Part shown: one piece after another, positions 16,799-25,925 of the stretch
Position numbering within the stretch: position 1 is the first letter of the stretch
How the letters are laid out: every line of letters starts with the position of its first letter
Program-made: the position numbers and the translations under genes
The notes under the pieces: model-generated
Databases searched by the model: none
What the model saw: the letters and a program-made list of their open reading frames with translations, nothing else
What the model was told of the DNA's origin: nothing
NCBI RefSeq assembly: GCF_029350975.1
Contig: NZ_JARKMR010000002.1
Span: 124,001-188,000, forward strand
Direction of reading: 5' to 3'
DNA: 64,000 nt
From: Maribacter zhoushanensis
GTDB taxonomy: Bacteria; Bacteroidota; Bacteroidia; Flavobacteriales; Flavobacteriaceae

Positions 16799-18691
16799 AT
16801 GGTAGAAGTTAGTAGAAAATACGTTTTTGATTTTGACAGTACGTTGACTAGGGTAGAAGCATTAGATGTCCTTGCCGAAATGACTTTAGAAGGACGATCC
16901 AACAAAGACGAGGTTATTAAAGAAATTCAAAAAATAACCAATCTAGGTATAGATGGCGATATTTCGTTTACTGAGTCGTTAGAGCGTAGAATTAAGTTGT
17001 TGCATGCTAAAAAGGAAGATTTAGACGGTTTGGTAGACAACCTTAGAAATAAAATATCTAAGTCTATCGCTGCCAATAAAGAGTTTTTTGAAAAGTATGC
17101 AGATGATATATATGTAATATCCTGCGGATTTAAAGAGTTTATAGACCCTATTGTAGAAGAATATAATATACCATCTGATCGAGTGTATGCTAATACGTTT
17201 AAATTCGACGAAGATGGTAATATCATCGGTTTTGATGAAAAGAATGTACTATCTCAGCACAATGGCAAAATTGATTGCTTAAAACAGATGAATTTGGACG
17301 GAGAAGTTCAAGTGATTGGAGATGGTTACAGTGATTATGTAATGCGCGAAGCAGGTATCGCAGATAAGTTTTTTGCATATACCGAAAACGTGCATAGAGA
17401 AAAAGCCGCTAATAATGCGGATTATGTTACACCAAGTTTAGATGAATTTTTATTTGTGAACAAGTTGCCAAGAAATATCTCGTACCCAAAGAATAGAATT
17501 AAGGTTCTATTATTAGAAAATGTGCACACCGCTGCATTTGATAATTTATCAGAAGACGGTTTTTCCGTTGAATTGATTAAGCACAGTTTATCTGAAGAAG
17601 AGCTGTTAGAAAAAATTAAGGGCGTTCATGTTCTTGGTATCCGTTCTAAAACCCAGGTAACACAAACGGTTTTAGACGCTGCTGATAAATTGTTGGTAGT
17701 TGGTGCTTTCTGTATAGGTACTACTCAAATAGATTTAGAAACTGCCAAGAAAAAAGGTGTAGTAGTTTTTAATGCACCGTATAGCAATACAAGGTCTGTA
17801 GTAGAATTGGCCATAGGTGAAATCATTATGTTAATGCGTAGTGTGTTTGATCGTAGTAGGGAGATTCATGAAGGGCAATGGCAAAAAACGGCAGCAGGCT
17901 CAAGGGAAGTTCGTGGTAAGAATTTAGGTATAGTAGGTTATGGTAATATTGGTAAGCAATTATCAGTTTTGGCAGAAGCTATGGGTATGCGCGTATATTA
18001 CTATGACGTTGATGATAAATTAGCGTTAGGTAATGCGGTTAAGTGTAATTCTTTAGAAGATTTGTTAAATGTGTCTGATGTGGTTACGTTGCATATAGAC
18101 GACAATAAGGCAAACAAAAACTTTATTGGTGCACGAGAAATAAAGCAAATGAAGAAAGGTGCCATGTTGATTAATCTTTCTAGAGGTTTTGTTGTTGATA
18201 TCGATGCTTTGGCAGAAGGGTTAAAAGATGGTCATGTTGGTGGTGCAGCGGTAGACGTTTATCCAGATGAGCCAAGAAGTAATGGTGAGTTTAAAACCAA
18301 ATTGCAAGGTTTTCCTAACGTAATTCTTACTCCGCATGTTGGTGGTAGTACAGAAGAAGCGCAAAGAGATATAGCTGATTTTGTTCCTAATAAAATAATG
18401 GATTATATCAACTCTGGTAACACTGTAGATGCAGTTAATTTCCCAAATATTCGTTTGCCAAAACAGAATAAATCACACAGATTCTTACATATTCATAAGA
18501 ATGTGCCTGGTATAATGGCTAAAATAAATAAGGTTTTAGCAGAGTATGAATTAAACATCTCAAGTCAATATCTTTCTACTGATAGTGAGGTAGGTTATGT
18601 GATAACAGATTTAGATAAAGAGTATAATAAAGATGTAATTAAAGCTTTAAGAAAAGTAGAAAATACTATCAAGTTTAGAGTATTGTACTAG
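16799..18691 (+). CDS. serA: Fused phosphoserine phosphatase (SerB-like) and D-3-phosphoglycerate dehydrogenase (SerA)
   Basis: A 630-residue two-domain protein. Residues ~8-220 are a SerB-type HAD: motif I DFDST with Asp11/Asp13, Glu20 after 'LTRVE', motif II Ser108 in VISCG, Lys157, motif IV GDGYSD with Asp175/Asp179, plus the capping segment 'SFTESLERRIKLL'. Residues ~233-550 are SerA: GYGNIG at 380-385, Arg462, Glu491 and His513 in 'TPHVGGSTEEAQ'. Residues ~560-630 are an ACT domain, the likely site of serine feedback. It thus joins steps 1 and 3 of serine synthesis; serC (step 2) is not in the window. Confidence 0.93.
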   Translation: MVEVSRKYVFDFDSTLTRVEALDVLAEMTLEGRSNKDEVIKEIQKITNLGIDGDISFTESLERRIKLLHAKKEDLDGLVDNLRNKISKSIAANKEFFEKYADDIYVISCGFKEFIDPIVEEYNIPSDRVYANTFKFDEDGNIIGFDEKNVLSQHNGKIDCLKQMNLDGEVQVIGDGYSDYVMREAGIADKFFAYTENVHREKAANNADYVTPSLDEFLFVNKLPRNISYPKNRIKVLLLENVHTAAFDNLSEDGFSVELIKHSLSEEELLEKIKGVHVLGIRSKTQVTQTVLDAADKLLVVGAFCIGTTQIDLETAKKKGVVVFNAPYSNTRSVVELAIGEIIMLMRSVFDRSREIHEGQWQKTAAGSREVRGKNLGIVGYGNIGKQLSVLAEAMGMRVYYYDVDDKLALGNAVKCNSLEDLLNVSDVVTLHIDDNKANKNFIGAREIKQMKKGAMLINLSRGFVVDIDALAEGLKDGHVGGAAVDVYPDEPRSNGEFKTKLQGFPNVILTPHVGGSTEEAQRDIADFVPNKIMDYINSGNTVDAVNFPNIRLPKQNKSHRFLHIHKNVPGIMAKINKVLAEYELNISSQYLSTDSEVGYVITDLDKEYNKDVIKALRKVENTIKFRVLY

Positions 18692-18740
18692 TTTACTTTT
18701 AATGGAGTAGCAATTAGTAGACATATAATTTTTTATATCT

Positions 18741-18773
18741 AAAGTGCAAGTTGAAAAACTTGCACTTTTTTTG
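18741..18773 (+). terminator. Terminator of serB-serA
   Basis: A perfect 12-bp stem (18741-18752 with 18757-18768) capped by a GAAA tetraloop and followed by a T-run, 50 bp after the stop codon. Confidence 0.95.
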
Positions 18774-18862
18774 TTTAATTTTTCAATAGGTTTTACAACA
18801 TTTCCAATTCTTAAAGGTTATGATAGTAACAGAATTATCGTTTGTAGGAAATATCTTTAACT

Positions 18863-19681
18863 ATGTGGAAAAAGATTTTATCGAAATTAAAATCTGGTAA
18901 AAGTTTCAATAACTATTACCTGTTGGTTTTTACTGTAATTGTATTAACGATAGTAATACAGTCTATAATACAGTATTCTCTGGCTAGGCAACAGCAAGAT
19001 GCTTTAAGAATAAATGTGGCAGGTAGGCAAAGAATGTTGTCTCAGTCAATTGTTAAAAGTATATACGAATGTAGATTTGGCACCTGTGACTATGGGCAGT
19101 TACGTTTGGCAATGAATAAATTTTCAAATGCCAACAAAGCATTGCAAGAAGGCAATGACGCCACCGGAATTCCAAAGTTAGATAATGATGAAATTCAAAA
19201 AAACTTTGATAGGTTGCAACCACACTTAAATTTTATTTTAGAAACAACCAATAACTTCCAAAAATTAGAATCGGTAGATTTAGAAAGGTTATCTGCTGAA
19301 GCCGATAAATTTCTTGTGGTCATGGATATTATTGTAGATCAATTTCAAAAAGCTTCAGAAGAAGATATTAGTACCTTGATGATCATTGAGCTGGAATTGG
19401 CTGTTTTTTCTTTATTGATTTTAATTGTAGAAATATTCTTTTTTATCAATCCATCTATTAAGAAAATAACAATTCAAAATCAGAAATTAAAAGAAATAGC
19501 TTGGCACCAAACACATGCTTTTAATTCTCACATGAAAAATATAAAGAATTATAATCATGTTCTTAAAATTGAAAAGAATTTGGACCATAAAGAAGAGCTC
19601 ATCTCCTTTCTAATGGAAGAACTTACAGATTTGGAAGGTGTTTCTGAGAACATGGTAAGATCACTTGAAAAGCAAGATTAA
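18863..19681 (+). CDS. PilJ-type sensor protein with degenerate histidine-kinase dimerisation helix
   Basis: A 272-residue membrane protein: TM1 about 19-42, a periplasmic helical domain (~43-170) with the PilJ/NarX-type N-terminal signature 'RINVAGRQRMLSQS', TM2 about 174-196, then ~75 cytoplasmic residues. The cytoplasmic part, 'LKEIAWHQTHAFNSHMKNI', resembles the His-containing DHp helix of Bacteroidota kinases (usual IAWxQSHxVRAPL) and ends without a HATPase domain. It therefore senses something outside but cannot phosphorylate alone. No kinase or response regulator is adjacent; rlmH is convergent 28 bp away. Confidence 0.82.
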   Translation: MWKKILSKLKSGKSFNNYYLLVFTVIVLTIVIQSIIQYSLARQQQDALRINVAGRQRMLSQSIVKSIYECRFGTCDYGQLRLAMNKFSNANKALQEGNDATGIPKLDNDEIQKNFDRLQPHLNFILETTNNFQKLESVDLERLSAEADKFLVVMDIIVDQFQKASEEDISTLMIIELELAVFSLLILIVEIFFFINPSIKKITIQNQKLKEIAWHQTHAFNSHMKNIKNYNHVLKIEKNLDHKEELISFLMEELTDLEGVSENMVRSLEKQD

Positions 19682-19709
19682 TCAGAGATAATTGTGCATA
19701 TGCTTTGTT

Positions 19710-20183
19710 TTATTGATGATGATAGGGTTCATTTTTTAAAATAGTAAACCCTCTATAAATTTGCTCAGTAATAAATAAGCGCACCATTTGATGGGAAAAG
19801 GTCATTTTAGACAAACTTATCTTTCCGGCAGCTTTCGCATAAATTTCACTGCTAAATCCATAAGGTCCTCCTATTAAAAATACCAATTGCTTAATGCCAG
19901 AATTCATTTTCTTCTGTAAAAAGGTAGAAAATTCAACAGAGGTATACTGTTTTCCTTTTTCATCAAAAAGTATTAAAACATCTGTAGAGGATAGCCTCTT
20001 AAGAATAAGTTCACCTTCTTTATCTTTTTGTTGGTCTTCAGATAGGTTTTTGGTCTTTTTAAGATCAGGAATCAATTCAATTTCAAAATTGATATAATGC
20101 TTTAATCGCTTTTGATATACCTCAATGAGTTCTTGTAATTGAGAGCTATCGGTTTTGCCAATGGCTAAAAGTTTTATAGTCAT
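19710..20183 (-). CDS. rlmH: 23S rRNA (pseudouridine(1915)-N(3))-methyltransferase
   Basis: A 157-residue SPOUT enzyme that N3-methylates pseudouridine 1915 in helix 69 of 23S rRNA on assembled ribosomes. The family signatures are clear: 'LLAIGKTDSSQLQELIEVYQKRL' start region, 'LFDEKGKQYTS', 'FLIGGPYGFS' (SAM loop), 'SKMTFSHQMVRLFITEQIYR' and the C-terminal 'NEPYHH'. Full length (E. coli 155). A TACTTTTG box ends only 4 bp before the ATG, predicting a leaderless or nearly leaderless mRNA. Confidence 0.97.
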   Translation of the reverse strand: MTIKLLAIGKTDSSQLQELIEVYQKRLKHYINFEIELIPDLKKTKNLSEDQQKDKEGELILKRLSSTDVLILFDEKGKQYTSVEFSTFLQKKMNSGIKQLVFLIGGPYGFSSEIYAKAAGKISLSKMTFSHQMVRLFITEQIYRGFTILKNEPYHHQ

Positions 20184-20187
20184 ACGT

Positions 20188-20195
20188 CAAAAGTA
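20188..20195 (-). promoter_or_regulatory. -7 promoter element of rlmH, predicts leaderless mRNA
   Basis: TACTTTTG on the minus strand, exact consensus, with its last base 5 bp before the A of the rlmH start codon. Transcription usually begins a few bases after this box, so the mRNA would start at or near the ATG. Confidence 0.55.
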
Positions 20196-20248
20196 AATCA
20201 ATTTCGCAAATGGATTTGTAAATTAGCAATACAATAGATTTAATATAT

Positions 20249-21106
20249 ATGATTTCAGAAGAACAATTTAAAGAAGAGATTACATTAATCATAGCAAATG
20301 CCATTAGAGAAGATGTAGGTGATGGTGATCACAGTTCACTGGCATGTATACCGGATACTGCAACAGGCAAGGCCAAATTGTTGGTAAAAGATGAAGGGAT
20401 AATTGCTGGGGTAGATTTTGCTGAACTTGTATTTTATTTTGTTGACCCAAATTTGAAAATAGAAAAATTAATAGAAGATGGTACACCTGTAAGTCACGGT
20501 GATATAGTGTTTTATATAGAAGGTAGCTCTCAAAGTATTTTAAAGGCGGAGCGACTGGTATTAAATGCAATGCAAAGAATGAGCGCCATTGCTACAAAAA
20601 CCAATATGTTCGTTAATCTTTTGCAAGGGACGGGTACAAAGATTCTAGATACTAGAAAAACAACACCAGGTATTCGTGCGTTAGAGAAGTGGGCGGTAAA
20701 AATTGGAGGTGGTGAAAATCACAGATTCGCATTGTATGATATGATCATGCTAAAGGATAACCATATTGATTTTGCTGGCGGAATTACCAAGGCAATAGAT
20801 AAGACTAAAAACTATCTAGAAGAAACAGGTCGTGATTTAAAAATCATCGTTGAAGCTAGAAATTTAGATGAAATCAAAGAAATTTTAGAGTCTGAAGGCG
20901 TATATCGTATATTGATAGATAATTTCAATTATGAAGATACACGTACTGCGGTAAAATTAATAGGAGACACCTGTTTAACTGAATCTTCTGGAGGTATAAA
21001 TGAAAAAACTATTCGTGAGTATGCGGAATGCGGAGTGGGTTATATTTCTTCAGGGGCATTGACGCATTCGGTTTATAATTTGGATTTGAGTTTAAAAGCA
21101 GTTTAA
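20249..21106 (+). CDS. nadC: Nicotinate-nucleotide pyrophosphorylase (carboxylating), quinolinate phosphoribosyltransferase
   Basis: NadC (285 aa) makes nicotinate mononucleotide from quinolinate and PRPP in de novo NAD synthesis. Seen: 'IREDVGDGDHSS' at the start, 'ERLVLNAMQRMSAIAT', 'TRKTTPGIRALEKWAVKIGGG..HR' (PRPP/quinolinate binding), 'MLKDNH', 'IIVEARNLDE' and C-terminal 'SSGGI..YISSGALTHS'. Full length. The stop codon overlaps the ATG of the next gene by 1 bp. nadA/nadB are not in the window. Confidence 0.97.
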   Translation: MISEEQFKEEITLIIANAIREDVGDGDHSSLACIPDTATGKAKLLVKDEGIIAGVDFAELVFYFVDPNLKIEKLIEDGTPVSHGDIVFYIEGSSQSILKAERLVLNAMQRMSAIATKTNMFVNLLQGTGTKILDTRKTTPGIRALEKWAVKIGGGENHRFALYDMIMLKDNHIDFAGGITKAIDKTKNYLEETGRDLKIIVEARNLDEIKEILESEGVYRILIDNFNYEDTRTAVKLIGDTCLTESSGGINEKTIREYAECGVGYISSGALTHSVYNLDLSLKAV

Positions 21107-22074
21107 TGTCTTTAGAGGTCGAAGAAAAGCTAGAAAAAATTCCTATTGTAAATTGGTTCGTCAGGTTGTTAAAACAAATCAGGCTACCTGGTTTTGAAGG
21201 GCTTTCTGTTTATGACCTTATTGAAATGTATGTACTTGGTATATTAAGAGGTACGTTGTCAACACGCGCCAGTGCAATTGCTTTTAGTTTATTTATGGCA
21301 CTCTTTCCGTTATTGATTTTCATGGTTACCCTGGTACCTTTTTTAGTGTCTTACATTAGTATTGAACATGGCGATTTCGATGTTCAGTTTCAGCTATTTT
21401 TAGAATCCTTTTTACCTAGCGCCACCGGTGATTATTTTGGTGAGGTATTTCAGCAAATAAAAGATCAAAAACGCGGTGGTTTGTTGTCATCGGCTTTTTT
21501 ATTATCTATTTTTTTGATTGCTAACGGGGTTAACTCTATTTTTGGTGGCTTTGAAACATCTTATCATATAGAATTAACAAGACATTTTTTTAGACAATAT
21601 TTATACGCCTTAATGGTAGGGTTGATTTTGGCGATATTGATAATAGTAGGTTTTGTAGCTTATATTTACTTTGAGTTTTATGTACTTGGTTATTTGTCAG
21701 AGTTTGCGGCTAAACGAGGCGGGTATATATTGGGTGAAGATGAAGTGGTGGGCGTACAAATAGCAAAAGTGCTGTTTTTTATAATTCTGTCTTATTTTAC
21801 AACAGCCATTCTATATTATTTTGGTACACAAGAGGGTAAGCAAGCAAAATTCTTTTCTTTTGGCGCTTTAATGACAACAACATTGTTTTTGTTGACCTCA
21901 TATTTATTTGGAATTTACGTTGAAAAGTTCGCTAGATACAATGAATTATATGGAGCGTTAGGAGGATTATTGATTTTAATGGTCTACATATGGTTAAATT
22001 CTAATATATTGCTACTTGGGTTTGAGCTGAACGCATCACTCAATACTTTACGTAAAATCACTAAAAAAGAATGA
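21106..22074 (+). CDS. YihY/BrkB family inner-membrane protein
   Basis: A 322-residue polytopic membrane protein with the YihY/virulence factor BrkB pattern: 'RASAIAFSLFMALFPLLIFMVTLVPFL' (first TM pair), a hydrophilic stretch 'SATGDYFGEVFQQI', then TM helices around 120-145, 160-190, 220-245, 255-280 and 285-310, ending 'NSNILLLGFELNASL'. Once labelled RNase BN by error; it is not that nuclease. Transport or envelope role unproven. Coupled to nadC (1-bp overlap) and to the DUF2147 gene (4-bp overlap). Confidence 0.9.
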   Translation: MSLEVEEKLEKIPIVNWFVRLLKQIRLPGFEGLSVYDLIEMYVLGILRGTLSTRASAIAFSLFMALFPLLIFMVTLVPFLVSYISIEHGDFDVQFQLFLESFLPSATGDYFGEVFQQIKDQKRGGLLSSAFLLSIFLIANGVNSIFGGFETSYHIELTRHFFRQYLYALMVGLILAILIIVGFVAYIYFEFYVLGYLSEFAAKRGGYILGEDEVVGVQIAKVLFFIILSYFTTAILYYFGTQEGKQAKFFSFGALMTTTLFLLTSYLFGIYVEKFARYNELYGALGGLLILMVYIWLNSNILLLGFELNASLNTLRKITKKE

Positions 22075-22511
22075 TAAATAAAACCGTACAACTAAGTATT
22101 TTATTCATAGTATTTGTTTCAATGAGCATTTCTGCTCAATCTGTCTTTGGTACATGGAAAACAATAGATGACCGAACAGGGTTGCCAAAGGGTGTTATTG
22201 AAATCTATAAGAAAGATGGCAAAATGTACGGTAAGGTCGTAAAGATTTTGGAAGAAGGACAAGAAGATAGAATTTGTGATAAATGTGATGGGGACTTAAA
22301 AGATAAACCGGTAACCGGTATGGAAATCATTACTGGTGGTGAGTTGCACGATGATGGAGAATGGAAGGGAAAGCGTTTGTTTGATCCTGAGCAGGCTATG
22401 ACCTTTCGTTTTAAAATTTGGCTCAATCCAGATAATCCAGATGAGTTGAAAGTACGTGGTTATTTGGCATTTATCTATAGAACCCAAACATGGCTACGGG
22501 TTGAAGGCTAA
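22071..22511 (+). CDS. DUF2147 exported protein
   Basis: A 146-residue protein with a signal peptide (about 1-22, ending SISAQS) and a DUF2147 beta-barrel-like domain: 'GTWKTIDDRTGLPKGVIEIY', 'GKVVKI', 'CDKCDGDLKDKPVTGMEI' and 'RGYLAFIYRTQTWLR'. The Cys-x-x-Cys and the conserved tryptophans suggest ligand or metal binding, but the role is unknown. It starts within the stop of the YihY gene and is followed 2 bp later by priA, so it is part of the nadC-priA operon. Confidence 0.88.
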   Translation: MINKTVQLSILFIVFVSMSISAQSVFGTWKTIDDRTGLPKGVIEIYKKDGKMYGKVVKILEEGQEDRICDKCDGDLKDKPVTGMEIITGGELHDDGEWKGKRLFDPEQAMTFRFKIWLNPDNPDELKVRGYLAFIYRTQTWLRVEG

Positions 22512-22513
22512 CT

Positions 22514-24970
22514 ATGGCGAACTTTATTAATGTAATATTACCTATTCCGCTAGAGAAAAGTTTTACTTATAGTATTACTGCTGAAGAAGCGGCACTACTT
22601 CGGCCAGGTATGCGCGTAGCGGTACCTTTTGGTAAATCAAAGATATATACCGGTATAGTTCAAGGTGTTCACCAGAATCCGCCAGAGGTCTATGAAGCAA
22701 AGGAAATTCATGAGTTATTAGATGATTATCCTATTGTAAATCCTACTCAATTAAAACATTGGGAATGGATAGCTTCCTATTACATGTGTACTTTAGGGGA
22801 AGTGGTGCGTAGTGCATTGCCAGGAGCATTTCTGTTGGAGAGCGAGACATTGGTACTTAGGAATACCGAATATGAGATAGATGAAAGCACCCTGTTAGAC
22901 GATGAATTTTTGGTGTTCGAAGCTTTGCAGCATCAAGCAATATTAAAAGTACAAGAAGTTTCTGCTATTATAGAGCGTAAAAATGTATTGCCAATTCTAC
23001 AGCGATTATTAGAGAAAAAAGTAATTGTATTAAAAGAAGAAGTATATGAACAGTACAAACCAAAATTGGTCAGGTACGTTAAATTGGGAGCTGAACATAC
23101 ATCAGACGAAAAACTAGAAGAGCTTTTAAAAACTTTGACCAGAGCGCCAAAGCAAAGTCAGGTGGTGCTTTCGCTGTTTCAATTACAGGGAAAAAGTCAA
23201 AATCCTATTAAAGTTTCAGAGCTTGAGGCATCTAGCAATACTTCTAAAGCTGTGATAAAATCACTTGTAAATAAAGGGGTTTTAGAAGAGTATTTTATTA
23301 AGACCGATAGGGTTAATTATGATGGTGAAGCTGATAATTCTGAAACTAAAGATTTAAACGAATATCAAGAATCGGCACTGGTTGATATAAAATCATCGTT
23401 CAAATCAGGGAAGGTTACCTTGTTAAAAGGTGTTACATCTTCTGGTAAGACTGAAGTTTATGTAAAGTTGATAGAAGAATGTCTGGAAAAAGGCTTACAA
23501 GCATTGTATTTGCTACCTGAAATTGCGTTGACTACACAGCTAATTGGTAGGCTTCAAGAATATTTTGGAGATAAAATAGCAATTTACCATTCTAAATATA
23601 ATGTTCAAGAGCGTGTAGAAGTTTGGCAAAATGTTTTACAGGCAAAACCTAAGGCACAATTGGTTATTGGAGCTAGATCTGCAATGTATTTACCTTTTAG
23701 TAAATTAGGGTTGGTAATTGTAGATGAGGAGCATGAGAGTTCTTTTAAGCAATTTGATCCGGCGCCTAGGTATCATGCAAGAGATGCGGCAATAGTTTTG
23801 GGACATTTGCATAAAGCAAATATTCTACTGGGTTCGGCAACACCAAGTGTAGAGAGTTACTATAATGCTCAAACAGGTAAATATGGCTATGCAGAAATTA
23901 CTAGACGCTATGGTAATGTCTTAATGCCAGAGATGGAATTGGTAGATATAAAAGAGGCGTCTAGAAAGAAAAAGATGAAAGGTCATTTCTCTGAACGCCT
24001 TTTTATGGAAATGGAAGAGACGTTGAATGAAGGTGCGCAAATCATACTTTTTCAGAATAGAAGAGGTTTTGCTCCGTTGATGGAGTGTTTAACATGTGGT
24101 CATTCTCCGCAATGTCCTAATTGTGACGTTAGTTTAACATATCACCAATATAGAAATCAATTACGCTGCCATTACTGTGGTCATCATACAGCGTTACCAG
24201 AAGTTTGCTTTGCATGTGGTAGCCCAGAGTTAGATACCAAAGGTTTTGGAACAGAGCAAATAGAGAAAGAAGTGTCTGGCTTATTTCCTGAAGCCAAAGT
24301 TGGTAGAATGGATTTGGATACTACCCGTGGCAAACACGGTTATGAAAAAATAATTACTGCTTTTGAGCAAAAAGAAATTGATATTTTGGTAGGTACTCAG
24401 ATGTTGACCAAGGGTCTAGATTTTAGAAATGTGAATTTGGTAGGTGTCATGAATGCAGATTCTTTATTGAATTTTCCAGATTATAGAGCTCATGAAAGAA
24501 CGTATCAATTATTAACCCAAGTATCGGGTAGGGCAGGGCGTACTAAAAAAAGAGGTCGTGTAATTATTCAGACGTATAATCCATATCACCAAATATTAAA
24601 ACAGGTAACAACGGGTGATTATGAGGGTATGTATACTGAGCAGTTGTATGAAAGGGAGCAATTTAAATATCCGCCCGTCAATAGAATTATCAAAGTAACG
24701 TTCAAGCATAAAAATTATAATGTGCTTAATGAAGCTGCAGATTGGTTTGCAGGTGCATTGCGTACTAATTTTGGTGGTACGGTTTTAGGGCCTGAATATC
24801 CGCCGGTAGCAAGGATAAGAAATCAATATTTAAAACATATCGTTATCAAAGTACAAAAAGTACATTCATTGGCACAGACAAAGGCCAATATTAGACGAAT
24901 AGAAAAATCGTTTAAAGCAGTAGCGATGTATAGAAGTGTTAGGGTCATTTATAATGTTGACCATATATAA
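22514..24970 (+). CDS. priA: Primosomal replication restart helicase PriA
   Basis: PriA (818 aa) recognises stalled forks and D-loops, unwinds with 3'-5' polarity and reloads DnaB. Seen: N-terminal 3' DNA-binding domain (~1-105), Walker A GVTSSGKT at 306-313, DEEH at 404-407, 'LLGSATPS', eight zinc-binding cysteines at 525, 528, 534, 537, 552, 555, 565 and 568, and the motif 'QVSGRAGR' in the second lobe. All key residues are present. Last gene of the nadC operon; a bidirectional terminator follows. Confidence 0.97.
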   Translation: MANFINVILPIPLEKSFTYSITAEEAALLRPGMRVAVPFGKSKIYTGIVQGVHQNPPEVYEAKEIHELLDDYPIVNPTQLKHWEWIASYYMCTLGEVVRSALPGAFLLESETLVLRNTEYEIDESTLLDDEFLVFEALQHQAILKVQEVSAIIERKNVLPILQRLLEKKVIVLKEEVYEQYKPKLVRYVKLGAEHTSDEKLEELLKTLTRAPKQSQVVLSLFQLQGKSQNPIKVSELEASSNTSKAVIKSLVNKGVLEEYFIKTDRVNYDGEADNSETKDLNEYQESALVDIKSSFKSGKVTLLKGVTSSGKTEVYVKLIEECLEKGLQALYLLPEIALTTQLIGRLQEYFGDKIAIYHSKYNVQERVEVWQNVLQAKPKAQLVIGARSAMYLPFSKLGLVIVDEEHESSFKQFDPAPRYHARDAAIVLGHLHKANILLGSATPSVESYYNAQTGKYGYAEITRRYGNVLMPEMELVDIKEASRKKKMKGHFSERLFMEMEETLNEGAQIILFQNRRGFAPLMECLTCGHSPQCPNCDVSLTYHQYRNQLRCHYCGHHTALPEVCFACGSPELDTKGFGTEQIEKEVSGLFPEAKVGRMDLDTTRGKHGYEKIITAFEQKEIDILVGTQMLTKGLDFRNVNLVGVMNADSLLNFPDYRAHERTYQLLTQVSGRAGRTKKRGRVIIQTYNPYHQILKQVTTGDYEGMYTEQLYEREQFKYPPVNRIIKVTFKHKNYNVLNEAADWFAGALRTNFGGTVLGPEYPPVARIRNQYLKHIVIKVQKVHSLAQTKANIRRIEKSFKAVAMYRSVRVIYNVDHI

Positions 24971-24973
24971 AAT

Positions 24974-25003
24974 AAAAAAGACCGCTATTAAGCGGTCTTT
25001 TTT
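24974..25003. terminator. Bidirectional terminator priA / LytTR regulator
   Basis: A 13-bp stem (24974-24986 with 24991-25003; core GACCGCT/AGCGGTC), loop ATTA, A-run and T-run on either side. Serves both convergent genes. Confidence 0.95.
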
Positions 25004-25025
25004 GAAAGTAAAATTATACCATATA

Positions 25026-25718
25026 TTATACGTTACTTAGCGCTTCGGCTAATTCTGTCTTTTTATTTCTACTTAGAGGTATTGATCTACCGCTAACTTC
25101 TACATTCTTACTATTGAACTTTTCAACCTTTTCAAGGTTAATGATGTAAGATTTGTGAATTCTTAAAAACTTGTCTTCTGGTAATTGCTTTTCAAAAGAT
25201 TTCATTGTTGATAAGATTACGATATTGGCTTCGTCAGTTACTAGTTTGATATAGTCGCCAAGTGCTTCTATCCACTTAATATCATTTAAAATAACCTTTC
25301 TTTTCTTAAGGTTGCTCTTTACAAAAATATGCTCTTCGTCTTCATTGACTCTGTGCAATTGTTCGTAATTGGCTACAGCTCTTTTAACAGATGCATCAAA
25401 ACGTGCCATGGTAATCGGTTTATGTAAATAATCCGTTACATCATAGTCAAATGCTTTAAGTGCATAATCTGGTTTACCGGTAATCAAAATTACCTGAGGA
25501 CTGTTTTCTAGGGACTCGAGTAGGTCAAATCCTGTGATAATTGGCATCTCAACATCAAGAAAAATAAGATCTATCTCATGGTTCTTGATTCCGTTTTTAG
25601 CTTCGATAGCATTACTGTATTCGGCTACCATAGTTAAATTCGGATGATTGTTTACCAACTTGGCAACGGCCATCCTTTGCATAGATGAGTCGTCAACGAT
25701 GATACTTCTTAACTTCAT
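25026..25718 (-). CDS. LytTR-family response regulator
   Basis: A 230-residue regulator: receiver domain (1-120) with acidic pair Asp9/Asp10, phospho-acceptor Asp55 in 'LIFLDVEMP', Thr80 and Lys100; then a LytTR DNA-binding domain (~133-230; 'DIKWIEALGDYIKLV', 'FLRIHKSYIINLEKV', 'IPLSRNKK'). It should bind paired 9-bp sites and act on transcription after phosphorylation. No histidine kinase is adjacent, so it is an orphan in this window. Divergent from rpsF across a 230-bp gap. Confidence 0.93.
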   Translation of the reverse strand: MKLRSIIVDDSSMQRMAVAKLVNNHPNLTMVAEYSNAIEAKNGIKNHEIDLIFLDVEMPIITGFDLLESLENSPQVILITGKPDYALKAFDYDVTDYLHKPITMARFDASVKRAVANYEQLHRVNEDEEHIFVKSNLKKRKVILNDIKWIEALGDYIKLVTDEANIVILSTMKSFEKQLPEDKFLRIHKSYIINLEKVEKFNSKNVEVSGRSIPLSRNKKTELAEALSNV

Positions 25719-25855
25719 AAGGGTTGATTTGTGGGGTTAAATCATCGACAAAGAACCGAAAAAACAAGCTGAACTGCAACAAAAGATGTGAACAATGCAC
25801 TGTTGATCGTGTAATTGGTAATGATGATATGTTTAAGATTTGGATTAATTTTCAA

Positions 25856-25925
25856 TGTTATTACCCTTCAATAACGAAGAATATTCGTATTTCTTATATT
25901 TATTTTAAAAAAATATCTATTTTTG
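25856..25925 (+). promoter_or_regulatory. rpsF operon promoter region with upstream dyads
   Basis: TATTTTTG at 25918-25925, exact TAnnTTTG, 24 bp before the rpsF ATG and followed by CACTCC. Upstream lie a hairpin-like repeat GTTATT-N7-AATAAC (25857-25875) and the 8-bp palindrome GAATATTC (25879-25886). No TTG is present at the -33 position, so an activator or different spacing may apply. The rest of the 230-bp gap (25719-25948) shows no further structure. Confidence 0.6.
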
